NCBI RefSeq assembly: GCF_009730915.1
Contig: NC_052473.1
Coordinates: forward strand, 18,000,100-18,064,099
Direction: 5' to 3'
DNA length: 64,000 nt
Source: Dioscorea cayenensis subsp. rotundata
Lineage: Eukaryota > Streptophyta > Magnoliopsida > Dioscoreales > Dioscoreaceae
A program made the translations under genes and the position numbers. The notes under the pieces were generated by a model that saw only the letters and a program-made list of their open reading frames with translations, searched no databases and had not been told where the DNA came from. Shown piece after piece: positions 21,031-31,814 of the stretch (the stretch's first letter is position 1; every line of letters starts with the position of its first letter).

Positions 21031-22390
21031 TTCTTTTTATAAGCTTAGAGATCAATTGAATTCTGTTTTGGATCATTCTCTTAGCAGTCAATCTTTGGTT
21101 TTTCTGTAAAAAGCAGAGAAATCAGTAATGCTTGTGAACGACAGTACTCTGGTTTCTATTTTCTATAGCAAGCATTTGACTTGGTGTTGCAGATCATATG
21201 GTTGCATATAGCTCTGGTTCTGGAAATATGACTAAGAAACAACAAGCACAAGGAAAACATGGAGAATAACTAGTGAGGAAGTATGAAGATGTAAAAGCTT
21301 TAAAAAGCTTACTCTTTTTCATGCAAGACACCTTAAGAAAAGTAATTTTTACAGTAATAATGTAATTTCATAGGGAAATTTATACATCACTGCAAAATTA
21401 TGAAGTGATCAAAGTGTTAAGATTTGTGCCTCAATTGTAGCATCACTATCAAGAATCATAGGTTTTACTGGTCTGTAGTCCATAGGTTCATCCTAACTAG
21501 GTGGAATGATCATTGGGTCCCAACTCTCAAAATATATGTTACCATCCAATTCCAGTTTATATACTACTGGAATTAGCATAGAGTAAGACCAAGTATTGTA
21601 AATTATTGTAAATTATTATAAAGTATTTCTTGATCCCCACTGATTTCGAGTTTACTGAGTTATTACAGGGTAGATCTGGCTTGAAAACTCTGAAATTCAG
21701 CCCTTTATTAAGTATATGAGTAGAATATAATTGGATGCATTGCCCTTTATTCATCAAATTTTCACCATTATACAATAAAATTTTTTCTGCATAAGATGGT
21801 GTGTCCTTTTAATATTGATTTCTTATGCAGAAATCAATAGAACTTAATTGAATACAGTGCTTGTGTTGTTGTATTGATTTCTTAAAATTTTAATAATATT
21901 TTAAGATGAGGTTGGAGCCATTTAGTTATAGAGAGTTTAATTAATTAATTAATTAATTCGTGTTTGCAAAAATACAAAGGTAATAGGTAAATGTTTACAA
22001 GTATATCTATTTTATATTGGTTAGAATATTTTCACGTTTTATATGTCGCACTCGTTTGTTGTATGAGTCTTTAAAGAGGTCCTTACTTATTTTGAATATC
22101 AGGCATGGCCCATTTTGGAAGGCCATAAAAGACCCAATTCTAAGCTTCTAAAAAGCTTTCTCTCTTCTTTTGTAAGTCATGTTTGTATTGCATACCAAAT
22201 TAATATTATAATAATAAGCCTTGATGGATGCCACCACAGTGTTCTTTTCGGCCTTATTCGGAGTGAAATACCAACCTCCCCTTTTTTTCCCTGAAAATAA
22301 GACATCTTATTCCATTACATTAACAGCAGCAGGCAAAAGGATGACCAGTTTTATTGAAATCATTATAATGCCAAAGCCATCATGTTTGAT
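21031..22390. other. AT-rich intergenic, no gene seen
   Basis: Only short frames without protein-like character occur on either strand. A (TTAA)n run (about 21938-21957) is the only feature noted. Confidence 0.5.
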
Positions 22391-22393
22391 ACC

Positions 22394-22622
22394 AATGACC
22401 AAATAGTTTATTAGTAGTCAGGTTCCCAATAAAATTTTTCACAAGGGATGAAAGTTCGAATCTTGGGTGAGGGCACATTTTTGGGAGTGTAAATAGTAGT
22501 TATGTGCAGATGGTTCCATCGCCCATGTGTGCACGGATCCCGCTTCCATTTGCTCCATCGAGGTTTATGCACGCCTCTACCTTTTTTAGCAGCTAGACTG
22601 TTTATTTTAGTAAACAAAAAAC
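22394..22622 (+). mobile_element. SINE-like retroposon, copy 1
   Basis: Alignable end to end with 38052-38286. It has a tRNA-like B box (GAAAGTTCGAATCTTG, 22446-22461), the conserved body GAGGGCACATTTTTGGGAG and CATGTGTGCACGG, and a short A-rich end (GTAAACAAAAAA). Target duplications are not visible in this older copy. SINEs are copied by LINE reverse transcriptase and encode nothing. Confidence 0.7.
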
Positions 22623-22838
22623 TATCAGGTTCGAGTAATTAATGATATTATTTTAGAGTTAATTTGAGGAGGAGAACAATGAACAAAAATTTGAATAACA
22701 CAGAGATATTAATGTTGTAAAAGTTCAGATTTCCCACACGGATCTTATGGACCTCAATAAGTCAAGATAATGGCATGTGAGGCGTCACATTAACTCTGCA
22801 TCCCTTTAATCACAAGTGCTTGCCACCTTTTTTTTAAA

Positions 22839-23313
22839 GAGTAATGCTATATAGAGCGAAAAAACCACACAAAACCAGCCACACAACTGATGTGGTTGGT
22901 GATGTGGAATTTCTTTCAAAAAAATAAAAATAAAAAAGGAGAAAATAAAAACTTAATTGTCTCTCTCGTGTGTCCCTCTCCCACTCCTGGCCGCCACTTC
23001 ACTCCCAGTCGCCATTCTCGGCCGCCGCTTCTCTCTCCCGCTATCGCTTCCCTTCCCCGCTCCAGGCCGTCGCTTTCCTCACTCGTGTGGGTCTCTCTCT
23101 CTCTCTCTCTCTCACTCTCTCTCTCTCTCTCTCATGTGGCTCTGTGTTCCAGGTCGCTGCGACCGGCAGCCGCTCCCGATCACAGCTCCCAGCCTTCGCT
23201 TCCCTCCCTCCGCGGCGGCTTGAATGGGGGCCTGGAGTGGGTGAGGAAAGCGACGAATTGGAGAGGGAGGGAAGCGTTGGCCGGGAGCGGCGACCGAGAG
23301 CACTGAGCCACAC

Positions 23314-23359
<46 letters not shown>

Positions 23360-23611
23360 CATACGAGTGAGGAAAGCGGGGCCTGGAGCGGGAGAGGGAA
23401 GCGACAGCCGATAACAGCGACCGGGAGTGAAGCGGCAGCCAAGAGTGGAAGAGGGACACACGAGAGAGAGAGTGTGTGTGTGTGTGATAGAGAGAGACGA
23501 TTGGCTTTTTCACTTTCTCTTTTTTTTTTATTAAAAAAAAATTCCACATCACCAGCCACATCAGTCATGTGGCTGGTTTCGTGTGATTCATCGATCTATA
23601 TAGCATTACTC
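22839..23611. mobile_element. GC-rich palindromic Mutator-like MITE (773 bp) with 9-bp target duplications
   Basis: Ends GAGTAATGCTATATAGA and TCTATATAGCATTACTC are inverted copies. They are flanked by TTTTTTAAA (22830-22838) and TTCTTTAAA (23612-23620), a 9-bp direct duplication with one mismatch, which is the Mutator signature. The arms remain complementary deep into the element: CCACATCACCAGCCACAT-type sequence, a (CT)n tract at 23092-23132 against (GA)n at 23312-23356, and GC-rich stretches such as CTCCAGGCC against GGCCTGGAG. The body is far richer in GC than its surroundings. Six overlapping open frames on both strands follow from the low-stop GC-rich and (CT)n content and are not genes. 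The interior may derive from captured host sequence. Confidence 0.8.
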
Positions 23612-23842
23612 TTCTTTAAAATGAAGCATTATAACAATTTCATGTGGGAGACTTGGTTTTGCTTAAGCTAGTTACGTATATAGAGTTCAATTCCAATATT
23701 CCATTCTAAACTCAATAAGAATTACTATGGACCATTCAAGTTGATTGAAAGAATAGGGGCAGTAGCCTATAAGCTACTTCTGCTAAAGGGAACAAAGATG
23801 CATGATGTTTTCCAAGTATAATGAGGAAAAAAAAAAATTAGG

Positions 23843-24800
23843 TATGATATCTTTATACATGCACCAAGGTTTGTGTTTTAGGATAATATTTATTTATTTA
23901 TTTATTAAAATTATGGTCAAATCATGCATTTAAACCTGGACCTTTAATTTAGGAGGGAAATAAAATGCTAGTTCAACGATGGTAAAGAAGGTACATTATA
24001 GGGAATAAAATACTAGGTCAACGATGGTAAAAAAAGGTACATTATATGTATATTAACTTGTGAGTGTTATAAAATATTTTTATTATTTGTCTTCTACTGT
24101 ATATATGGAAATTTAATAAGAGGAAAAAAGGAAATTATTTTTTTTGTCCAAATTTAATTATAATTATATTTTTGCATATAATCGCGCCAATAAATCTATT
24201 TAAACTATGATGCCATCCAGATAGGTATAGACGCTTACAAAGCATAAATAATTGCATATGTAACCTTGTTCTCAAAGCCCATAATTTTTTTAAATAATAC
24301 TATTCTATTTTCTTTTTTTTCCCAAATATATTTCACATACCATAAATTTGGGAATTATGATATCTTTATACATGCACCAAGGTTTTTGTTTTAGGATCAT
24401 ATTTATTTATGTATTAAAATTATGGTCAAATCACGCATTTAAACCTGGACCTTTAATTTGGGAGGGGAATAAAATACTAGTTCAACGATGGTAAAGAAGG
24501 TACATTATATGTATATTAACTTGTGAGTGTTATAAAATATTTTTATTATTTGTCTTCTACTGTATATATGGAAATTCAATAGGAGGAAAAAAGGAAATTA
24601 TTTTTTGAATCCAAATTTAATTTTAATTGAAATTTTGCATATAATCACGCCAATAAATCTATTTAAACTATGATACCATCCAGATAGGTATAGACGCTCA
24701 CAAAACATAAATAATTGAATATGTAACCTTGTTCTCAAAGCCCATAATTTTTTTAAATAATACTATTCTATTTACTGTTTTTTTCCCAAATACATCTCAC
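23843..24800. repeat. Two-copy ~0.5-kb tandem duplication
   Basis: The unit starts ATGATATCTTTATACATGCACCAAGG at 23844 and again at 24358, and both carry TTCAACGATGGTAAAGAAGG, ATAATC.CGCCAATAAATC and CCATCCAGATAGGTATAGACG. Copy 1 also has an internal short duplication (ACTAG.TCAACGATGG twice, 23967-24032). The unit is homologous to the PPR 3' flank (15945-16345). Confidence 0.85.
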
Positions 24801-24871
24801 CTGGTGACAAACATAGTTTTGGCTGTGATCCTGCACATACAATACTACCACTTGAACTCGGAACTCTTTTA

Positions 24872-25115
24872 GGCTTTGCTTGGTTCAGATGGGAAGGGAG
24901 AGTAAGGAGAGGGGGAGAATTGAGAGTTTGAAAAAAAATATTTATATTTGGTATAATGGAGGAGTGTGAAGGGATAATCTATTTTTTTTTTATTTGATTA
25001 AGAGTGAGGAGTGCTGAGAGATTTATTGGCGTGATCATCTAAACAAAAACTTAGATTCACTCCCCTCCCACTCCCACTCCCACTCCCACTCCAATCTTGT
25101 GAACCAAACACTCCC
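24872..25115. mobile_element. Small MITE (244 bp) with TTGGTTCA-type ends
   Basis: Left end GGCTTTGCTTGGTTCA; the reverse complement of the right end reads GGGAGTGTTTGGTTCA. Subterminal purine-rich (GGGAAGGGAG...) and pyrimidine-rich (CACTCCCACTCCCACTCC) tracts pair. Flanking TTA/TTT suggests a PIF/Harbinger-type TWA target. It is inserted within the duplicated segment homologous to the PPR 3' flank. Confidence 0.6.
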
Positions 25116-25840
25116 TTTAATGAGTATTTTACTAATTTGTCATTTTATATAAAATTGATCATAATATTTTTTTATATATTTCAAAGATTATTTTGTATAA
25201 ACTGATTAATATTAGTAATAATATTATTATACAAATAATAATAATATTTTATAATTAATACTATAATTACCCGATTTTTTATATTTGTTTATATTTATAT
25301 TATTAATATTATTGTAAAAAATATATTATTATTAATCTGCAATTGACATATTAAAAAATAAAACAAATAATAATAATATTATTATTATTATGAAACATAA
25401 AATTAAATTTTAAAAGGACATTATGGTAATTTTTTAAAATTAATAAAGGATACTTTAGTCCTCTCCTAACTACTCATTTCTTACCCAAAAATCAAAAACA
25501 AAAGAGTTAAATTCCCAACCAAAGTAAACTTTCTGCACTAGCATCAAGGGCGGGTGTGACACATTTTTAATTTTTACTCATTAAAAAAAACAACATATAA
25601 ATAAATAAAATATGTTATTTCTATTTATAATAATATATTTGAAGAAAAACAAGTATGTTTTCTTTCCATTCTCGTGAATTGAAATAATGTTTTCTTGTTT
25701 ACCACCAAACCAAATTTAATGCCCTTTCCGGGAATACTGACCATTCCCATTCTACCCCCACCCTAAAATAAAAAAATTCCACATTGGGACATTTTCGGAA
25801 GAATTTAAACCAAAGTTTCTCTCAAGCGCGCGGGGACCTC
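25116..25840. other. AT-rich stretch ending in homology to the PPR 3' flank
   Basis: 25116-25560 is a very AT-rich run with many ATTATTAT words. 25590-25745 matches 16345-16505 (TTATAATAATATATTTGAAG, CGTGAATTGAA, CGGGAATA). The two parts of this homology are separated by the MITE and AT-rich filler. 3' UTR of the next gene probably begins near 25840. Confidence 0.5.
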
Positions 25841-25844
25841 TTAT

Positions 25845-26474
25845 TTATATTCCCATAATGCCCCCATGGCTCATCATCGGCGCCGGCGCCGTCACGGCGG
25901 CGCTATCCACGCCTTTACAGCTCAGCGACTGGATCAGCTTCCACGCCGCCCACCGTCCACCGTCACGCATCTCCGGCGCAGCTGCTCGCCGGCGTAACCT
26001 GCTCCTTATCTCACTCATCTCCATCACCGGCTCCGGCACGTTCACCGACCCAAAGAGAAACCAGTACCATCTCGGCCTCGGCTTCGGCGTCCTCCCCGCA
26101 GGAGCCGAGTCCGACGCCGCCCGCCTCAGCCGCCGATCGAAGCAGTCCAACGCCTCCCACCTCCGCCTCCCGATTCCCTCCACGTGGCTTCGGCTTCTCC
26201 ACAGCGGCGACGTCGGCGCCGGAGCCGGCGGGGTTGGGTTCCTCACGAGCATTCGGCCTTGGACGAAGATGTCATCGGCGGCGCACATCTCCGAAGCCGA
26301 AGCCGAAGCCGCGCCGTGGAAGGTGAAATCGAAGAGGTCTTGAGGTGGAGAAGATCGCATGCAATCGGAGCAATCTTGGCCGTTGATCAAACCCGTCAGG
26401 GAGATGCACGAATCCTCGCCGTCGGATCCCACTAGACAAAGAGCTTCTTCTTCTTCTTCTTTATATGATGCCAT
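25845..26474 (-). CDS. GC-rich single-exon plant protein of unknown function (MCAADD motif)
   Basis: A 209-residue protein from an intronless gene. It begins MASYKEEEEEALCLV. Near residues 46-75 it has DLFDFTFHG, then EMCAADDIFVQGRML, a motif of the type seen in plant proteins of the DUF1645/MAKR-like kind (F.F.G...MCAAD.(I/V)F..G). The rest is Pro- and Arg-rich with WRSRSHVEGIGRRRWEAL and a basic stretch RLRRRAAAPEM. No signal peptide, membrane segment or enzyme motif is visible. Third codon positions are strongly G/C, unlike most genes here but as in many monocot single-exon genes. The opposite strand is open for 161 codons in a shadow frame. I judge the minus strand to be the gene because of the motif, the acidic N-terminus and the upstream TATA-like sequence. 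Function unknown. Confidence 0.75.
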   Translation of the reverse strand: MASYKEEEEEALCLVGSDGEDSCISLTGLINGQDCSDCMRSSPPQDLFDFTFHGAASASASEMCAADDIFVQGRMLVRNPTPPAPAPTSPLWRSRSHVEGIGRRRWEALDCFDRRLRRAASDSAPAGRTPKPRPRWYWFLFGSVNVPEPVMEMSEIRSRLRRRAAAPEMRDGGRWAAWKLIQSLSCKGVDSAAVTAPAPMMSHGGIMGI

Positions 26475-26695
26475 GAATTCTCTTTTTTTTTTTGAGAAAA
26501 CGAGTCTCGAGAGTGTTTATATATATATATATAATATATAAGAATATTAAGGGGTCTATTTGGGAATAATAGTAGAGAGAGAGGGATTTACGGGTGTATT
26601 ATGGGAAGAAATGGAGAGAGAGAGAAGGATTTGCGGGTGTATTATGGGAATATATATATAGAGAGAGAGAGAGAGGAGAGAAAAATGCAAGAGAT
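26475..26695 (-). promoter_or_regulatory. Upstream region of the GC-rich gene, with a short tandem repeat
   Basis: A (TA)n tract at 26519-26538 lies ~45-65 bases upstream of the start codon and may act as the TATA region. Further upstream GGATTTACGGGTGTATTATGG (26583-26602) recurs as GGATTTGCGGGTGTATTATG (26629-26648), each preceded by (GA)n runs. Confidence 0.45.
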
Positions 26696-26699
26696 TTAA

Positions 26700-27930
26700 A
26701 CGTTTTTATTAATTTAAAAATTAATTCATAAATTTTTTTTTGGTAATGGAATTTGATTATTTATATGGAAAATTTTTATCTTTAATAATAAATAAATAAT
26801 TTTAATAATAATAAAAAAAGACACAGAATGCATTATGAAGCTAGTTCCTTGTGATCCAAGGTAAACTACTATGAAGAGGGGATTGGCCATGTCCTAATCT
26901 TATTGTTGGCATTAAAGGGTGCATACTAACTTATGGACATAATAAAAATTAAAGGGCGTTATTTAATTAATATGTTCATCATTTACATTTGCTCAATCCA
27001 ATGCTTATACAGTTATGCCGTGCTCACAAGGGCAATACAAACCACCCATGCACCCTCATATGCTCCACAAGATCGAGAATTGAGTTGTAGGCCCTCGCCA
27101 CATAATTGGGGATGTTGGCATCACTTTCGTCTAATGTGTTTTGAACCCAGTAATAAATATCTTGTAAACTAAACTTTTCATAGTGAGACTAATGCCACAC
27201 TCTTGGGTAAAATTTTGCAAGTGATTAATTTTCTTATTTATAATAACTATTTTGATTAGTACAAATGTTTGAAAAAAATTAATCCTAAATGACTATAATA
27301 TTAGATGAGTTCGATTTAGTTTATGAAATCACGTAAGCTAGTCAATTTTTTTTTAGTCATGTAGTTTTAATATAGTGTCGTGTTGGAATTTGATTATGCA
27401 ATATAATTTTATATTTATATAAATTTAATGATTTGAGATTTTATTATTCACAACCTACAAGATCTCAATTAGACAAGTGTGTATATATAATTGGGCTAGT
27501 GACATTTTAATTTATTGGTACCGGATTTTTTTATATAGGTTGTTTTTATTCTAATCGAAAAGGTGGGTTCAAACTAAGTCTCATGTAGCTAGGGTGAGAA
27601 CACTAGGACGTTGAGTTAATGATTTGGTCCACTTTTATCATAAATAAAAAAATAAATAAATAAAATTAAAGGGGAAAAAAACAATTGGACATGAAATGAG
27701 AAGTATCATATCAAAACATTAGATTGGACTAGAAACCATCATCAATTCATTCATCCATCTTCAACAAACAACATGACTAGAGTTAAGGTGGTGGGGGGCA
27801 TGGACCTAACTTCCTAGTTAGAGGCCATAAAAGGGGTCAACATGCCACAACTCATCCTTTTCTAAAAATAAATAAATAAATACCTGCATCACAACAAAAA
27901 AGGAAATAATCAATGGAATAAAAGTGTTTC

Positions 27931-27962
<32 letters not shown>

Positions 27963-30000
27963 TAATGTTTTATTTTGTAACAATAAAATAGTCTATTCTT
28001 GTTTGATATATAACATGATAAGTTTAAGGGCATTGTCAAACATTGAATCAAGGCGTGTTTAATTAGGAGATGTATTTGAGGATAATGACAGAAGAGAACA
28101 TCCAAAATATTTGGAAATTAAGATGGACATATACTCGTCTTCCTCTTAATATATGGTTTAAAAAATAACAAGTCCTTGTTCAGCACTTTTTTAATTTATT
28201 TTCATGAATTTGTCTAATATATATATATATATATATTATCTTTATAGCCATATTTTAAAAGTGTGCTTAATTTTCCCGTATAAAAGCTTCGAGAAGAATA
28301 AAGTAACGTTTTCATTTACTAAATATATATAATTTAATAATAATAACACTTTTATAGAGTAATACAAACCATTAGTAACATGTTCGTTTTATTTTAAAAA
28401 TATAATTTATTCACTTTATAAAAAACACACACAAACCATGAGTAAAGTTGAAATATCCAACAATCTGGTTATACAACTATTTTAAAAAAAAAAAAAAAAT
28501 CCATACACCACATATAAGTTTATATTAGCTCAAATTTAAGTACAACAAGAATAGTTACTTGTTATTTAATGTGTTTAAACTTGAAAAGACTTAAATTCTT
28601 ACTATAATGCTTTTGATAGTCATATACCTTTATTTTTTATTTAATTTTTCATTATTTTTTTTTTAAACTGCGACATTCTTGTTTGAGGAATTTGCACATA
28701 TGTGGAGCAAGCTTAGCAAGCACGTGTGTCCTCATTTTGTATAAATTTTGGGGGTCGATCTCAAATCATTCTTAAAATAAATACCCTATGTACAAAGGAC
28801 TCGATACTAATAAATCAAAAAATTATTAATTTTTTTAATTAATTATTAAACAAGATGATGATTAAAAAAAAAAATTGCATTTCAATACGAAAGCCTCGAT
28901 TTCCCTCACTCAAATTCTCATTTATGTCTTGAGTTAAAAAAATTATATATTTTTTTAAAGTATAATATTCTAATAAGACTCTATCAAAAAGAAAGCAATA
29001 ATTTCGAGTAGCATGCTCTTAAACACGCGCACCTAGTTTAATTATATATATTGCACCTTGGAAAAGCATGTCACACATGCAATCAATATATATACAACTA
29101 AGTTTAATTAATTATTTGAAAAAAATTATGATTCTAATATTATATAATATTTTAAGTGTCTGTGATAAATCCTCATTACTTCACATGTTAGCCGGTTTTA
29201 TATAATAAATTTAATTTTAAAAAATATTTAAATTATCATAACTAATATATCTTTGTACTTATCTATTAATTTTTTTTAATAATATTTGTCACTTTTATCA
29301 GTATATTTATAAGAAAAAAGACTTACTAAGAGAGTTATTCATTATTAATTTTTATAATGTTTACATTTCTGTTTTTTCTTTCATTAACTCTGATTTTTCA
29401 ACTAATAAAATGCCGACAAGTCAAACTTATCACTCTCAAATCTTGCAAACATATGAAGCTATGAAATTAATAAACAACCAAAAAGACACTCTCAAATGCA
29501 TGACTTAAATTCCCTGTAGACTTTTCTGAATCTGATCTCCCTGATTCCCTGCCTTTCCTCACGCCTCTCCACATGCTCTCTTTATGTATATATATATATG
29601 TAACTGCATGTTGATATATTACTGTTTATGCATCTGTTTTTTCCTATCTCTCTCCTCTCATTCCTCTTCAAATTGTTTTAAATCTAGGACGTTGTTATGA
29701 ACGTCGCTAGATGACTTTTGCTATATATAATCTATATATTACTTTCAACTTAGCTTTAGAAAAAAGCCAAGTTTAGGATTTTAATGTTTTAACTTTGTTT
29801 ACTTTAGAGAAAAAACTTTTTATTTAATACTTAATCATTTACTTCTAAGAATTAGGTATTTCAAGCTTGAAAGTGTTATTTTCTTATTAACAAATATTTA
29901 TTGCTATATATATATTTATGTACAAAGTACCATATATATATATGAACTAAACCCTAAACCCTATTTATTGATTAGTTACCTTGTTTTATTATATATATAT
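26700..30000. other. Long AT-rich intergenic region, no gene seen
   Basis: I found no conserved coding segment. It holds microsatellites: (ATA)n at 27931-27962, (AT)n at 28219-28238 and others, plus two adjacent CTAAACCCTAAACCC telomere-like units at 29947-29962. Short frames at 26933-27172 and 27818-28105 have no protein-like features. Confidence 0.55.
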
Positions 30001-30004
30001 ATAT

Positions 30005-30270
30005 ATATATATATGAGAACCCATCATTTAGGGATGTCCCTAGATTTAAAATTTAGGGATGTCTACAATAGTCATCGGATGATAATCTGATGGCTATTAT
30101 CATTATAAACAATAAAAATCACGTTCTACAGAGTTGTACAGTATTTATGAACAGTAAAAAAAAGTTATACAGTGTTTATATAAACAAACAACGTTGAATG
30201 ATGATCCAACGGCTTAAATTTAAAACACCTCTAGATTTTAAATCTAGGGACTTACCTAGATGATCTTTTT
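30005..30270. mobile_element. Copy 2 of the short repeat family seen at 20735-21030
   Basis: Begins GAGAACCCATCATTTAGGGA and ends around AAATCTAGGGACTTACCTAG, so its ends carry short inverted copies of CTAGATTT..AAATCTAGGGA. It shares the ATCCAACGGCT, ATAAACAAT and GTATTTATG words with copy 1. It lies ~220 bases upstream of the GT31 gene start, so may overlap its promoter. Confidence 0.6.
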
Positions 30271-30486
30271 CCTATATATATACATATATTTACACACTCA
30301 AAATTCTAGATGAAATATATATTATTCAACTAGCCTACTTAATTAATTGATTGCCTTCACACCAAACAAAGAAGCCTCTTTTTTTCTTTATATACAAACA
30401 AAAAACTTAGAACTCCTTTCTGTTTCTACTAAGCAACCATTGATAATTAGACCACCACCATTATTAACACCTTCTTCCTTCCCATC

Positions 30487-31659
30487 ATGAAGAACCCTAA
30501 TCACCCTCCCATGAATTCCATTGGCTTCACAAAGCCCTCTATAGGGACTATCATCTTGCTCTTATTACCCTTCATGCTTCTTGCCCTTATCTTCGTTGTC
30601 ATTTATCCAAATGAGTTCCAACTCCAATCTTTAACCGGCATTGCCCCTGTTATCATCACCCATGCCTCCAATTCTACCTCATTTTTCTCACCGGAAAAAC
30701 CCGCCTTTCGCCTTCTCATTGGCATTTTAACTCTTCCTGATCACTATGAAAGACGGCATCTTCTCCGGCTTGTGTACTCATTAGAGCCACCGGTGAATGC
30801 CGTTATTGATGTTAAGTTCGTCTTTTGTAACCTTACTAAAGATGATCAAAGAGTTTTGGTTGCTTTAGAGATCATTCGTTTTGACGACATTATTATTCTT
30901 GATTGCCCGGAGAACATGAACGATGGCAAGACTTACACTTACTTCTCAAGCTTGCCAATGCTTTTCAATGGCAGCAATGGTGATGACAAGCCTTATGATT
31001 ATGTTATGAAGGCAGATGATGATATTTACTTCAGACTTCCAAGGTAAATATTAACTAAACTTTATTTACTCCATATATATGGTTACATTAGTTATATATT
31101 AACTCTTGGTCTTGAACATGAAACATATATATATATATATATATATATGTTTCATGTTTCAAGACCAAGAGTTAATTTTTCTTGTTTGAAGAACATGATT
31201 CAATTAATGGTGCACTAAATTCATGAGACATTCATTTCACTTGTTTGACATATATATATATATATATAATTAATGAATTAAGTTATCTTTATATATATAT
31301 GATTTCATGTTGGGCACCACTAGGTTCTATGTGCTGATCATTATATTATATATAAGTTTTTTTTTTACTTGCATGCCTAGTGAAAATTTGGAATAATAGT
31401 TATATATGCTCGAAAAATAATATCTACTCATTTTCTCTGATATATAAATAAATATGATTTTTCTCTACGGAATATTAACAATTACCTTTTCTTGTAGATG
31501 TATGGCAGCCATTTTCTCTGATATTTATATATATCTTCTAAGTTTCTAACCCTAACAAGTTTCCTATTCTAGACATATTATATATATATCTATATATATA
31601 TTCAAACTCTATCCCCTAACAAGTAACAAGTTCTCTACTTTCTAACTAGGTGTCTATAT

Positions 31660-31698
<39 letters not shown>

Positions 31699-31774
31699 CA
31701 AACCCTAACCCTATAACAATCTTCCTATTGCTACCAATTTTGAGTAAAAATAAGATTAAATCTCGGTCTAACTC

Positions 31775-31814
<40 letters not shown>

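Noticed and set aside
22446-22461. tRNA-like B box suggesting a tRNA gene
   Set aside because: No cloverleaf arms or acceptor stem can be drawn, and the sequence aligns with the SINE at 38 kb.
22890-23671. Several long overlapping open frames on both strands
   Set aside because: They lie in the GC-rich palindromic element and pass through (CT)n/(GA)n tracts that code Ser-Leu and Arg-Glu repeats. Symmetric openness on both strands is expected from the palindrome, and no product resembles a known family.
25858-26343. 161-codon plus-strand open frame
   Set aside because: Antisense shadow of the GC-rich minus-strand gene; strong GC bias at third positions removes stops on the opposite strand. 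The minus frame has the recognisable motif and a TATA-like upstream sequence.
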